NCBI RefSeq assembly: GCF_026230105.1
Contig: NC_079475.1
Coordinates: 17,004,125 to 17,068,124 of the forward strand
DNA: 64,000 nucleotides
Source of the DNA: Diorhabda sublineata
Lineage: Eukaryota; Arthropoda; Insecta; Coleoptera; Chrysomelidae
Direction of reading: 5' to 3'
Below the pieces are notes generated by a model. The model was not told where the DNA came from and ran no database searches. It saw nothing but the letters and a program-made list of their open reading frames with translations. A program made the position numbers and the translations under genes. Of the stretch, positions 1 through 11,744 are shown piece after piece. Each line of letters starts with the position of its first letter. Position 1 is the first letter of the stretch.

Positions 1-254
1 GGAAAGGACGTGTAAGTTTATATATTGGACCATCCAGATCTCCAGATTTAACTTGCTTGTGATTTCATTTGTAGGCCCGAATAAAAGAATCCATTCACTC
101 TAAGAGAACCACGACAAGAGATGACATGATCGAAAGAATATGAAAGGCAATACGAAGTATTTCAATGGCAGTAATTGGTCTCTCCACCCGTCGGCGACTG
201 ATTTCATGTATAGAAGATGATGGACGACATTTTAAATACCTAGGAAGTCACTAA
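1..254 (+). pseudogene. C-terminal fragment of a DDE_3 (DUF4817-associated, Tc3-like) transposase
   Basis: The window opens inside a decayed transposase. Frame +3 at 27-53 reads GPSRSPDLT, which matches the family block WPARSPDLT, where the D is the third catalytic position. It is followed by ARIKESIHSKRTTTRDDMIERI (two stops interrupt just before it) and, after a frame change, by ISCIEDDGRHFKYLGSH and a stop at 252-254. That ending is typical of these proteins (one-letter pattern C-I-x-x-x-G-x-H-F-x-x-L). The remainder lies upstream of position 1. Two related remnants lie at 8997-9740 and 14500-14860. It is non-functional because of stops and frameshifts. The family call is by motif only. 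Confidence 0.75.
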
Positions 255-631
255 TCTCGTAAATGGTTATCTATTTTGTCAATTGCTAGATTTGTTACAT
301 GGTTTAATCCAAGATTTGTTCTTAGTATTGGTATTATTAGCTTCACAATTGAATAACGCCATCTACCAATAATAACATAGTTTGAATTACCAAATTTAGC
401 GAATGTAGAAATTTTTCAGTTTTATTTTAAAAGACTCACTCAAACTTATAATTCTGCTCAAATTTACCAAGATTAATCAGAATATAACTGGAAAAAAGCT
501 CCTCAAATCAACACTGAGTTTGTGGAAATCGACCAAACAGGACCGGACTTACAGACACCTTTCCATAACCACCTCTTATTTGAAGAGAAATATGAATTGA
601 AAATACGTGAAGTTTGTTGAATAGTTCCATT
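255..631. other. Unannotated AT-rich spacer
   Basis: I see no gene, RNA or convincing repeat here. Stops are frequent in all frames. Confidence 0.5.
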
Positions 632-745
632 ATCATTTATAAAATGCCATTAAAATGGATAAATTTCTAGAAAAGTCGCTTTTTCAATTTTATATTTTCA
701 AATACGCCCTCTAGTGGTGAATCTGACATTTTGAAAATAATTTCC
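632..745 (+). repeat. Dispersed ~110-bp repeat, copy 1
   Basis: The block containing CGCCCTCTAGTGGTG (705-719) and ending AATAATTTCC recurs at 15150-15263 in the same orientation. The upstream part also aligns loosely (TAAAATGCCATT here, TAAATTACCACT there). The mariner remnant at 746 starts exactly where similarity ends, so this is a breakpoint or insertion site. The parent element is not identified. Confidence 0.6.
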
Positions 746-1175
746 GTGACCAAAATCAATCAAATTGTGCGTGCAGGTCATCAAATGAGCATCCGGATAA
801 TTTCCGAGGCTGTAAACGCCGATAAAGAAACGGTAAGAGAAATTTTACACGAGGAATTTCACATTACAAAAGTCTGTGCGAAGTTGGTCTCAAAAAATAT
901 GACTCCTGACCAAGAGCTCTTGCGTCAACGGGTCTGCTTAGATCTCTTTGAAAAGTTAGGAAGGTCAGAAAAAGGTCAGCTTTAAAAGGGACCCGATTTG
1001 AGTCGTTGGAAGCAGTAAAGCAAAAAACAGCTGAGCTTCTAAAAGCCCTCACCAAAGAAGGCTTCCAGCACTGCTTCGATCAATGGAAAAAACGTATGGA
1101 AAGGTGTATGGCGAGTGGAGGAGAGTATATTGAAGAAAAGCATTTGAATGTAGGATGATTTTTATAATTGTAATA
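746..1175 (+). pseudogene. Mariner transposase, HTH region fused to C-terminus, catalytic core deleted
   Basis: Frame at 731-985 reads a mariner N-terminal segment: VTKINQIVRAGHQ, then the second helix-turn-helix (ISEAVNADKETVREILHEE), then KVCAKLVSKNMTPDQELL, the linker that normally precedes the DDD domain. About 985 the frame shifts and the sequence jumps to the extreme C-terminus (KGTRFESLEA...FQHCFDQWKKRMERC). The whole DD34D catalytic domain of roughly 180 residues is absent. The same junction is present in the two 0.8-kb copies at 3529 and 22077, so the deletion predates their spread. Both TIRs are missing here; the 5' part was lost at the 745 breakpoint. Confidence 0.85.
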
Positions 1176-1179
1176 TATA

Positions 1180-1206
1180 ATATACTGCTCCGATTGAGCA
1201 GTATAT
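1180..1206. repeat. Perfect 11-bp inverted repeat (hairpin)
   Basis: ATATACTGCTC at 1180-1190 is followed by a 5-nt spacer CGATT and its exact complement GAGCAGTATAT at 1196-1206. It lies just after the end of the mariner remnant. It could be a cruciform or RNA hairpin, or the trace of a microinversion. No downstream U-run makes it a terminator. Confidence 0.6.
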
Positions 1207-1209
1207 CCG

Positions 1210-1805
1210 TTGCATTGCGGGATGCAGTTCATTTTTATTGTCGATACGGCATTCTAAAATTAGCAGCAGATGAGATGAGAGTGTTGAGAGTGTGCAATAC
1301 TCTTGTTCCGTAGACCTTGTTTTCCAAGTAGATTATACCTATCCAAAATGTGCGTTTCCTTGTATTCACCATCAATATTCCTCAATTTTATTCAGCTTTT
1401 TCTAAATACATTAGAATCGTTGTTACATCGCAACTAAAATTTCAAACATTTTCGAGTAAGACCGTCAAGATATTGTTTGAATCAAGACTGGCGATATTTG
1501 AGACAAGTTTAACCGAAAATCAGACATGAACCAAAAGCTTATATGATATGTGTGTTCAATCATACCGATCCAATTTCGGGAAACAAGCGGAACGGAGTCG
1601 GATCTGAAGTATGTATAATATATATGTCCCACTTTTCATTGCAACCGTTTAAGCAGAATTAATGAGATTTTTCTCGTCGATTCATATCCATTATTGACAC
1701 CTATATCCATCACTACACTACACTAAAATAAGAAATTAGTCAATATAACAAATGGCGAACATGTTACAAATGAGGCAAAGAGGTTTCCATCAGCCGAAAA
1801 AGTGA
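1210..1805. other. Unannotated spacer
   Basis: I see no recognisable coding segment. The following mariner remnant becomes readable only from about 1810. Confidence 0.45.
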
Positions 1806-1809
1806 TAGC

Positions 1810-2165
1810 GATCGTATCTAAGATAGTCATATGAATGTGTTCATCTACTATTTTCAAGAAAGGAAGGAAATAACCGAAAAATATCACGCATCGTTGCTGG
1901 ATAAGTTGAAGAAAGAAATTGTCTTATTTTGATAATCGTCATGACTAAAATTCTACGAATTGATTATAAACAATCATATCCACAAACTCTGGGTCCCAGC
2001 GAAGTTTTCCTGTTTTCTAGCCTCAAAGTTTCACGTGCAGCAAAGATATTTTCATCAGGTGCAAACGCAAATGCCTATTTCGAGGAGAAACACAGCAAAT
2101 ATTATTTGGAGGAATGAAAAAAGGAGAGAATCGCTGGAAAATTGTCAAAAGAAGATTATGTTGAA
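1810..2165 (+). pseudogene. Mariner transposase C-terminal half, catalytic Asp lost
   Basis: The readable pieces are VFIYYFQERKEITEKYHASL then LDKLKKEIV (1831-1923), matching the segment before the second catalytic Asp. After a frame change comes YPQTLGPSEVFLF, then LKVSRAAKIFSSGANANAY and FEEKHSKYYLEE (to 2117). In active mariners this block reads YSPDLAPSDxFLF, so the third catalytic D has become T. The C-terminus (ENRWKIVKRRLC in another frame) continues to about 2165. The lineage is different from the 0.8-kb deletion family nearby. No TIR is seen. Confidence 0.8.
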
Positions 2166-2527
2166 AAATAAAAATGATCATGGAGAAAACATTGGGGTTG
2201 GCTTATTAGGTGAAAAAAGTTTTAGACTGCTCTCGTAAATTGAACTACCATCAAAAAAATTTGAACTCACTTTAGATTTAATAATAATAGGAATGTCGTG
2301 TATTTTCAAGATATTTCAATTTTTGAGACGTCTAGTTAACAGAAATGTCTTGTAACGAACCTGAATTAAAATGACTATTGAAAAATTCTAACATCATCTC
2401 GACAGTCAAGTTGCTTATCAATACACTTTTTTGTTACATATCTAGGATATCCACTAACTTCAATATATTATTGTTTAATTTGTTAACCGAACCACAGTTT
2501 TTTCTAGGGCATTCCCCATACTTCACT

Positions 2528-2571
2528 ACCAGGTCTGGTTATCAAATAACGAGACTGGTTACGGAAAAGGG
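2528..2571 (+). mobile_element. Lone terminal inverted repeat of the 0.8-kb mariner family
   Basis: The ~44 bp here match the left TIRs at 3528 and 22075. The order is a CAGGTCTGG-like outer block, then a spacer, then ATAACGAGACTGG followed by TTACGGAAAAGGG. Nothing of the element body follows, so it is a solo or truncated end. It overlaps an open frame at 2378-2602 that has no other support as a gene. Confidence 0.7.
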
Positions 2572-2609
2572 ATCAGCAACTCTTCTTGTAATGTATCTGT
2601 AATAACCGA

Positions 2610-3526
2610 CGTCAACGTACTCTTTAATTAGGTACCAAAATCTTTTCCGCTGCCCATTTCAAGAGGATGCTCCTTTATTTCTCATAGCTTAAGATGTTAC
2701 ATCATCCGCTAGTAGAACAGTAATTGAGTGACTTCAAGAATAGCCAGGTTATTGGCAATTTCAATGCCACCGAGTTCTTTGAATTCAGGGATTTAGTGCA
2801 GCCCTACCCTCATTTTTCCAGCCAGATCATTGAGAGTTTTGAATTTCTTCAGAAACATCAATTCGATAGTTATATATTGCAATGCAAATTAGTGCCCCTG
2901 AACTCTTTGTGGAGATATACACACTAATGTTATTAATGGTACAAGCTATCCCGTAGTGGGTTAGGTCACTAGGTCGTTTTGTACAACAGAAGCCTGCCTT
3001 TCTAGAGGGAAAATCCATTCACATTTATATACTCTTCTTAAAGCTACGTGAACTTTGTTGAGACAAACCCAAAGGTGCATTAGTTAATTAAGGTTTGAGG
3101 AAGAGTAAGAAAATCTACCTCAGTCTTCCTGAAGGACCGAGGCTGAATCTGATGACTTGCCGTAGCAGCTACATGCCGAGAGCCCCGTGCAATCGGGGTG
3201 TATTTCCTATCCATCTTGTAGTATATTGTAAACACCACAATCCTAGAACTGAAAGTCTTTTTTTGCACCTAGCGTCTACTACTTCAGGAGCTTTTTTTAG
3301 TAATTTCTAGTAGGACGTTGCGAAAGGCTTCATGAATAAAAAGGAAGGTACAAATATAGAAATTGATAATAGATTAAAAGGGAGCTGCAAATATATAAAC
3401 AATAGAGTAGGTAAGTACAACTAGAATTTTCTGTGAGAGAAGAAACATGAATAAATGGTTAGATATGGTTATTATGGAATTCGATACAATTGTAGTTCAC
3501 TATCAGCTGCCGAATAAATCAACGAT
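2610..3526. other. Unannotated region, slightly GC-richer around 2940-3220
   Basis: Short open frames on both strands (for example 2724-2927 and 3080-3310) are not recognised. A 5-bp GC hairpin CCCCG-TGCAAT-CGGGG sits at 3183-3198. I cannot assign a function. Confidence 0.4.
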
Positions 3527-3528
3527 TA

Positions 3529-4339
3529 CGAGGTCTCGCCATTACATGACGAGACTGGTTGCGAAAAGGGTTTTACCATAAAAATTATTAGACATTCGAT
3601 GCTATCCTTCAATTTACTTCCTTTCCTTCGCCACATACCTTCCCATAAGTTTTTTCCATTGATCGTTGCAATGCTGGAAGTCTTTTAGGGGGCCTTTAGG
3701 AGTTTTGTCGTTTTTTGCTTTACCGCTCCCATCGACTCAAATCGCTTCCCTTTCAAAACAGATCTTTTTCTTAACTTTCTAACCTTTCAAGGAAATCTGA
3801 GCAGACCCGTTGACGTGAGAGCTTTTGGTTAAGAGTCAGATTTTTTGACACCCATTTCGCACAGACTTTTGTCATGTGTAATTCTTTGTGTAAAATTTTT
3901 CTAACCGTTTCTTCATCGGCGTTTACAGCCTTGGCAATCATCCAGATGCCCAATCAACGATCTACACGCACAATTTGGTTGATTTTGGTCACTGTTTCCG
4001 GAGTTGAAACAGTCACAGGGCGACCTGAACGCTGGTCATCTTCAGTACTCCCTCGGCCATTACTAAAGCGCTTACACCACTCAAAAACACGCGCACGATA
4101 TTCTCTCCAACAATTTCTAGTACTCAGTCAGAGATTTTCTCAATTTAACGAGAAATTTGAGATTGATACGTTGCTCCGTTTTTTCGTCACACGTGGTTTT
4201 CGGCATGAGAAAAAAACAAGTTCGTTTCATACTGCTATCGCACAAATACCAGAATAGTGACGGAAACGTGTTCTGAGACGTATACAGACAAGATATTTAG
4301 ATATCCAACCCAGCACTCGTTTTTTAACCCCAGACCTCG
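3529..4339 (-). mobile_element. Internally deleted mariner element, copy A (811 bp)
   Basis: Both ends carry matching TIRs. The left end reads CGAGGTCTCGCCATTACATG and continues ACGAGACTGG; the right end, complemented, begins CGAGGTCTGGGGTTAAAAAA followed by CGAG. TA duplications lie at 3527-3528 and 4340-4341. On the minus strand it encodes EQRI-start HTH1 remnants, GRPVTVSTPETVTKINQ, then HTH2 (IAKAVNADEETVRKILH) up to RVCSDFLERL (3771-3953). It then goes directly to the C-terminus FQHCNDQWKKLMGRY near 3650. The catalytic domain is absent. Full mariners are about 1.3 kb, so roughly 0.5 kb is missing. It could move only in trans. Confidence 0.88.
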
Positions 4340-4344
4340 TATAA

Positions 4345-5160
4345 CTGATGTGATTAGAATGTATTGAAACTGTCAATTAGTGATCCAATTTCCATGGCAA
4401 CTAAGATGATTTCTATGGAAATAAAAATTTATTACTTACCCAATTGCGTGTTTCCATTCTAAATGAGTTACACTGTATGCAATAAGTTTATTTAATCAAG
4501 TGTCAATACTTATTAAATGCGATGTCTTCACTTAAAAATTGTTTTGTTATCACATTAATCTCTTAACTCTGCTCGATTGTATGTTAATTTGAGGTTTTTG
4601 TAAGCCCCAATTTCTTCTCGAGTTTTCCCAATGGATCTATTTTTTGTTCGTGATATTCTGTTATGATTCAAAAATATCACTTCATCCACAATAATAATAA
4701 CTTAATTAAATTGAGCACTGATGTTTCCACGTGAAAAAAATAGATACTTTGGAAGCAAATATCATATGCTTACGATTAATTTTATTTTGAGAAGAATTTA
4801 ATTTTAGGAACTAACGTATTAGAAGAAAAGAATGTTCGAAAATTCGTTTCCATACGGCGTTATTAAGAATATATATAAAACATCTAATTTGTATAACTTT
4901 ATCAGAAAAACCTCGGTTACCAACAAATCTAGTAATTAGAGAAACAGGTTTGTAATAACAAGATTCCGTAGAGAGTTTAATATATAAATATCCTTGAGAG
5001 ACTCAGAATTTCCTTTAAATGAAATGCCCGCACTAGGATTAACCAATGTAGTCGTTAATGTTTAACGAAAACAATGGTCAGTATCCTCTCGTGAGTTGTC
5101 GAAATTCAATGCAGCAATTTGTTTAAGTAACTTACCCAGTTTATTCATCCCAAATATTTG

Positions 5161-5161
<1 letters not shown>
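4345..5161. other. Unannotated AT-rich spacer
   Basis: I see no coding or structured element in this stretch. Confidence 0.5.

Positions 5162-5211
<50 letters not shown>
5162..5211. repeat. (TA)n microsatellite, about 25 units
   Basis: An uninterrupted alternating TA tract. It is probably polymorphic in length and prone to cruciform formation. A second tract of similar length is at 31832-31884. Confidence 0.97.
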
Positions 5212-5214
<3 letters not shown>

Positions 5215-5217
<3 letters not shown>

Positions 5218-8200
5218 CCATTTTGGTGTTTCATTGACACGTTCCCAATAAGAAATAAGTTAAAAAATCAAACCAAGTATGAAACTTGTATACTCGTATT
5301 TGAGAATATATCATGAAAATTGACTCAAGTTGAATTTGGCGTTGAATCCCTTGGTGTTATCATAACAAACTAAGCCATGATAGAAGTTGAGGTTTGTGAA
5401 TGATGATCCACATTCAATATGTATGCTGTAATTTTTGTATTTGTTAAAAACTCATGACTATGTGGAAAATATTTGAAAATATGCAAATAAAAATGACATA
5501 AAATAATAATTTGTAAAAATATGCGCATTGGTTTAATTTTTTACTTTCATTCTCCATTATATTGTAGTATCTCTGATGATGGCAACACTTCCCGAAAGCT
5601 TGGATTCATAGTTTAATAAAGAGTTCTCATTTTCCACAATAGTCTACAATTTTCAATATATTGGCTTCTTGGCGGTATGTAGTGGGATTGTGGCAAAATT
5701 AAACTTTACGTAGAATCACTTAAGAACTTTTGTTCTTGCTACCTAAGCATTTTTTTCACACACACACACGATTCATTCAAGACTTAAACATTATTTCAGT
5801 TACATATTGTGTATAAATTCTATGTTCTTTTTTTATAACAATTCATTTTAGATAGTATTATTTTCTAGAATCATATTTTTGATATTGAATAGAAAGGTTT
5901 GACCAAAAGGACGTTAAATAAACGATCGGTTTTCAGATATTGTAAATTATAACCAACCTCTCTAAAAAATGACTTTTTCGATTGTTCGTTGAAATAAATC
6001 AAAGATATAAATTTATCTGTTGACACTTTTATTGAATATTTGGCTATGTGTACCGCTATGAATCATTTTTCAAGCATGAATTCAATACCGTTTAAATTCG
6101 ATTTCATGACAATTTCCTTTCATATGTTTTATTTTCCCTTTTTCAATTTTTGTTATGGTGGTAGCATTTCTATATACCTAATCGTGATCTCCTCTAAAGA
6201 CAAATGTGAAGAGAAAACTCAATATTATAATTATCGTATAGTTAACTTGTAGAACAATTCATTGCTGTTGCGGACCCAACTCATAGTTTTCTGCCAATAA
6301 ATTTACACTGATTCGGATAATTTAACAATTTTTTTCAACTAGAACTAGTTTTTTGCAATCCATTGTACATTCATGTAAATTGTAGGTGAAAAAATTATTT
6401 GAGAATGAATATGGAAATTTTGTACTCAAAATTGGAATCAAATTAGTAGAATATTGACATATGATTATTTCTAAATCAACTAACATAAACAACTCTCTTA
6501 TACATATTTCTTTACCACTTGTTCCAAAATCACGAACATTGAACATTGACCATGCACCATTTAGTGTATTAAAGAGTAAACGTGAATGTATTGCAAATTC
6601 ATAATTGAATTTCCATTGTTGATACTAAGGTTATAAATAGAAATACTATACACAAATGGATTAAGATGAAGACCTAAGGGAATATAGAAAAATAATCGTT
6701 TCACCACTTCTTACCCAGAAGATGAGAACATCATCGCATTTGAAGCCGATTGAGCAATTAGTATTGTTCAAAATATAAACAAATAACGTTACTACGAAAA
6801 ACGTGGAAAAAATTTCAATTAATTTATCTTGAACACAATAAACATTTGTCAAAAGTTCGTTAATACGAATTTAGTTTCTTTTTCATTCATTCCATCAGCC
6901 CTGTTGCCATTTTTTGCACTCAAATATCAATTTAAGTTCAGAATAATTGGTTAATACTTGAACGACTCATCTAAAGAGGTGTTCCCATTCCGTTTATCTC
7001 TGCACAATATTTCTGTATGACCAGAAATAACTAATGGAGCTTGATAAATATGCAAAATTGTGATAGTTAACTTGAATTGCATTAAGTAATGAGACTATAA
7101 ACCAAGTAATATAAAGAAACTCTCAAGAACTCCTCTACATAAATGAAACACTCGCTTAAAGCCACGATTCTAACGACTGAAATGTCTCTTATTGCTATTT
7201 TTTCTACAACAAGATTACATTTTTCCATATCAATATTGCTTTATACGACATAAAGATAAAACCACTCAACTAAATGCCAAAAGGTTTTCCTTAAAACATA
7301 GCCGTAGATTATGCTTCAATTGAAGGGTTATGGAAATATCATGATGATATGGGTACTTTTTAATAATTATCTCTATGCCCAACAAAATTTTTACGTAACA
7401 CATTATTTACTACAACAATCACACAATGATCATTGTTTACTATTTCCGAAGACAATAACTTGGTTATGGTTCCATTCCGGATCGACAAAATTTCTATTGA
7501 GTAAATTCGGAAGCAAAGAATTTCTGGATTTCTCTCTTCTTGTTATAATGTATGAGAGACTAATTTCTGCTAGTAGGTCGATTTTTGTGTTTCCTACATA
7601 CAGAAATTCTTTTTCTCTGTTTCAGTACTGAGAACAACGTTATTCTCGCACGCATTTTCGTGTAAGAGTTGACTCCATTCTTTTTTTTTTTTTGGTAATT
7701 TTCTGTAGTGAGTTGGTGCCTTCGAATAACAGTTCCATTTTTACAGCTGACTGGACGATGTATTATTCGGTTATATGTGAGGGTGGTGTGAGGTTATTTC
7801 AATTTGATAGATACTATTTAGACTAAATTATAAAGAGTTTTTGAACAAAGTAAATGTAGTCATGAAATATGAACAAAACATATAAATCTACAGTGAAGAA
7901 TTTTAGAATGAATGAATTAAGCAAACTTTTAAATTTAAATGATATTTTCAAAGTCAACTGTCAAACATGAATCAGTACTACCAACCGACAAGTCACGTTC
8001 AAGTATAATTTGGTTAATGTACATTATTAATAATTTTTCTATGAAAAAATAATGTGGCCGAAACTGAGAAAATAATATAAAACACTCGTAACAAAAGGAC
8101 TATCCACCATTTGTTCCTCTTTCTGGAATGAAAAGCCTTCTGTTACTTACATTTTAATTAACTATTCTACCCAAATATTTTTACACTTGATACCTACCAT

Positions 8201-8290
8201 CAAGTTTACGTGTTATCACTTAATAGCAATCATATTTTGGTTCATGATTGTTACTGATTATTATTTTGATTGTTTTGCGTTTGATGACTA
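5215..8290. other. Long AT-rich spacer without recognised genes
   Basis: Only short open frames occur (6040-6252, 6322-6546, 7311-7631); none shows a family motif. A hammerhead-like motif at 5573-5597, a (CA)n run near 5757-5769 and a T-run at 7679-7694 are the only structured items. Confidence 0.45.
5573..5598 (+). other. Hammerhead-like motif CTGATGA-stem-GAAA (weak)
   Basis: CTGATGA at 5573-5579 is followed by a potential short hairpin and GAAA at 5594-5597. That is the order of a hammerhead core, but stem II pairing is poor here (GGC against CCC with an extra base) and stems I and III are not evident. Related strings recur at 29755-29780 and 62556-62592. I regard it as suggestive only. 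Confidence 0.25.
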
Positions 8291-8292
8291 TA

Positions 8293-8721
8293 CAGGGTGA
8301 TTGATTAGTGTCATGAAATTCAGTACCTTTCTTGTTCTTTGCGATATCAATTTGAGGAATCATTGTTTTCATTGAAATTATTTAAAATCTTAGAGGGTGT
8401 TCCAGAATGCTGTGCTATATCAAAGTCATATTTGGAAATAAAACACCCTATATCCTATTATATATTTGGAATCAACTTGACTTCACAATAATATAGGGTT
8501 GAACTTTATAAACAATTTTTTCTATAAAACTCGTAAAACGTTTAATACCCTGTACAATGTGACAGAAATTCAAGAATGAAGATCTGTTACGGCCAGAGCA
8601 TTCGAATAGTAGTGAAAATTCTCGAAAATTATTTATTTCGTTGATATTAATTGAATCTGATAAAGGGTGAATCAAAATACGAATATATTATTTTTCTGGT
8701 TTTTCCAAGTAAATCACCCTG
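8293..8721. mobile_element. 429-bp MITE with CAGGGTGAT termini and TA duplication
   Basis: CAGGGTGAT at 8293-8301 is matched by ATCACCCTG at 8713-8721, flanked by TA on both sides (8291-8292 and 8722-8723). This is the end structure of Tc1/mariner-superfamily elements. The interior has no transposase. The short TIR resembles ends associated with DDE_3 elements, and a DDE_3 pseudogene starts 275 bp downstream. A third AATCACCCTG end lies at 10246-10255. Confidence 0.7.
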
Positions 8722-8996
8722 TATTTCATATGAGTATCGTGACTAACATACTTCTCTTCTCATCAAGCATTCTCTATACCCAAAATTATCAGTTCTAGAG
8801 ATATTTTTCTGTGCAAAATAATGAATATGTAACTATGTTTAACCACTTAAGAATCAATTGTGAGTTATGATTTATTTGTCAAAAATTGATATTTGACAAT
8901 GGTGTGACATGACATGTCAAAAAGTAAATCATGATTTTTTGATTTAGCAGGTTGGTACATATTTTACTGTTTTGAAGAATTTTAACTAGGGAAAAA

Positions 8997-9740
8997 ATGA
9001 ACTTCACTAGTGATGAAAGGATTGATATGATCTGGATTTTGGAAGGATACAACAAAAACCCATACACAAGAATAAGGAGTATTTACAGCAAACAAGAGCT
9101 GAGCTACTACGGTGTGCTCAATGCCAAAAACGAAAAGCAACCTCACCACATTTACTTTTATTAGGAATTAACTGAAGTTGATTTTGGAAAAATGTTACAT
9201 TTTTGTAGATGGGATTTACAAAAAGTTAATCATCAGAGGGATTTTTTCGACTATGTTCTATTTGGAAATGGAGCCAAGTTTTATGAAAATATTAGTATAA
9301 ACAGGCAAAACTTTCACTATTATTCACCAACAAATCCATATCAAATACTGACACACAATCAAATTAGATAGTCGTTGAATGTATGGAGAGATATTGTTGG
9401 TGAATATGTAGTAGGACCGTATTTTTTTAAGGAACAATTTAATGCTGAGATGTATTTAGGTTTTCTACTAAACCAATTACTTCTGTTTATGGAAGAAATT
9501 CTACTTCGTACACGTTTGGATGACGTTGCGCAAGATCAAGCTAACCAAGTAAATAATGGTGAACTCAATGAACTATTTCCTGAAGGGTGGATCGGAAGAA
9601 ATAGTCCAGGACAATGAGCACCAACGTTACCAGATTTCGATAAACTTCTGTGGCCACAGGCCACCACATTGGGAATGTGACCACAAATAATAACTAGGGA
9701 TGACATGATGGAGAGAATATCAATATATTTCTATAGAAAT
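8997..9740 (+). pseudogene. DDE_3 (DUF4817-associated, Tc3-like) transposase pseudogene
   Basis: It starts with MNFTSDERIDMIWILEG, the typical N-terminal HTH beginning, and hits a stop at about 9165. Much of the HTH/linker is deleted. From about 9225 it resumes with HQRDFFDYVLFGNGAKFYEN, then NRQNFHYYSPTNPY (the block after the first catalytic Asp), then SLNVWRDIVGEYVVGPYFF. It ends with LNELFPEGWIGRNSP (open 9375-9617) and TRDDMMERI near 9700. In intact homologues the first Asp lies in LFSDE; here the text is LFGNG, so it is lost. The family call comes from this string of conserved blocks; the protein cannot be active. Confidence 0.85.
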
Positions 9741-10129
9741 GCTTTGTAATGTGAGTAATTTTTTTTAAGCATCGCTTACAAGCTTGCATGGATGTCTTTG
9801 AGGCTCATTTCGAACTTCTATTGTGATAATCAAGACGTGAACGTATACTGTAATAAATAGGACAGTTTTTCATTTCTTCGTTTTGAAATTTATTTGTAAT
9901 ATACTCGTTTTTCGTTTGTATTCGCATTTCAACCTTTACAGTATCAAAAAGCAATGATAAAATATTAGTTTTTAACAAATATATCATAGCCAATTCCCAA
10001 TTGTTGAATAATATGTTAGAACAGATTTCTATTTTTATTTTGGTATTCATGATGTAGGAAATCTATTTATTGATATAAATACGCAAATTGTCAATTCAAG
10101 TCATATTTTGATAAAGACCGCAAAAAAAG

Positions 10130-10240
10130 TTAATTGCCAATCAGAAGATGCCCAAAATCAAGACGTTTCAGAAACATAAACATATTAAAAGGTCTAAGAA
10201 ATTAAAAACTGAAGAAATTTGTTGAATGATTAGATACACG
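10130..10240 (+). repeat. Penelope-family scrap
   Basis: CCAAAATCAAGACGTTTCAG and the following TATTAAAAGGTCTAAGAAAT match the flank of the Penelope-like remnant at 30460-30530 and a fragment at 63780-63850. It is short and non-coding here. Confidence 0.45.
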
Positions 10241-10384
10241 AAAAAAATCACCCTGTATTTAGGAAAAAAACTTTAGAAGTCATGAATACCTACAATAAAA
10301 AATTGTTAAACATCAATTGATCAAGAAATATCAAAAAATTGATTACTCCAATTTTTTATTTCTAGATTTTTTGATGTTTATGAT

Positions 10385-10515
10385 TCTGAATGTTCTTGAT
10401 TTTAGGCCTCTTCTAATTTAAAATTAGTTTCTTTCATAACTTTTTAAAGAGAGACGACACTTTTTTTTTCGTTTACATTTAAAATCAAGAACATTTAGAA
10501 GCATATGAATTGATA
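10385..10515. repeat. Penelope-family scrap with opposed ends
   Basis: AATGTTCTTGATTTTAGGCC at about 10389 and TAAAATCAAGAACATTTAGA at about 10480 are inverted relative to each other. Each matches one arm of the 29684-30476 element. It looks like two collapsed terminal repeats with the coding part missing. Confidence 0.5.
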
Positions 10516-10519
10516 ATTT

Positions 10520-11735
10520 GATACAAAGATTTCGGAAACAAACTCTAATAGATAGAAAGAAATAATGGTTTATGAATATAAAAATTTGAAACTATCAATA
10601 ATAAAAAAAAAATTAAGCGGAGCTTATAATTATATTCTATTGAATTTAATTCAAGTACAAATGCTCTAAAATTGAGTGAGTAAAGAAAATTTAATTTGAA
10701 TTGTTAATTGCCTCTTTTTAGTGTATTGGAAATAAAATTTCAACAATTAAATACATAGAAACCAATGTAATAATGTGTGTTTATACAAAAGAAGGTATTT
10801 AAATGAATTTGATAATCATTTTCTCACCCTCGCCGATTAAAATAGGTTAATTACTATATGTGGCTCATTGAAAAAAATATATCATCCGGAAACCCTTCTT
10901 AGGAACGCCCGAGTCGGGAACTCCTCTTTCTACGATGTAAATGAAAAGGCGAAGAACTTTTTCGTCTATTTCATTAAAGGCCTTTGCATCGTCGGATATT
11001 CGAGTGTTTTTTTATGTATTCAGTTCAACCCAAAAGCACTTTTAGCACGTCACCTACTGCTCTATCATTTCCATTAAATTCAAACCGCAAAAACAAAGAA
11101 AGATAACTACATTGGGAAGGGCGAGATAAACAAGAGTCTATTTTGAAAAAAAAGTGAGAAAAAAGCACCAAGATTTTTTTATTATTATATTTAACGTGCA
11201 TGTGACAATCGTAGTTATTAATATGAGTAACAATGCATGGTTTAATTTTTTACAAGGAAATATTTAGATTAGGTTTAGTAATCATTGGATGAAATACAAT
11301 CAATTAAAATCTAATGACTAGATATTATATTTCAGAAATAAATTATTCTTCTAGGAACTGTATCACTATATTGAGTTCATACCAAGAGTGACGTCTCATG
11401 GTATAATTTCGACATTCAGACAGAATAAGTTTTATTGTCAACTTGGTGTGGCATAGTTGGCAATTTAACGGAAGAGAAGCTGACTTTAGATAACAATGTA
11501 TGAGGAAAGTATTGCCAACCAACAATAATTGTATCAATGATTCGCAATTCCTTCGCCCTAATGTTTTGCAACGTCTTCAAAATAAATGAATTCAATTTAA
11601 TTAATATTAACAATTTCCTTTCATACTTTTTTTAAGAGAAGCATTATAAATATAATGATAATTCATGCTCTATAATACAAGTGAAATCCCGAAAGTATAG
11701 TTTAGATCCACATACATAACGATCCCTTCTTCTTC
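10520..11735. other. Unannotated spacer with a small GC-richer patch
   Basis: 10870-11060 is less AT-rich than its surroundings and open on the plus strand (10868-11077), but I recognise no domain on either strand. The rest is plain AT-rich sequence. Confidence 0.4.
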
Positions 11736-11744
11736 TTACGTTAG

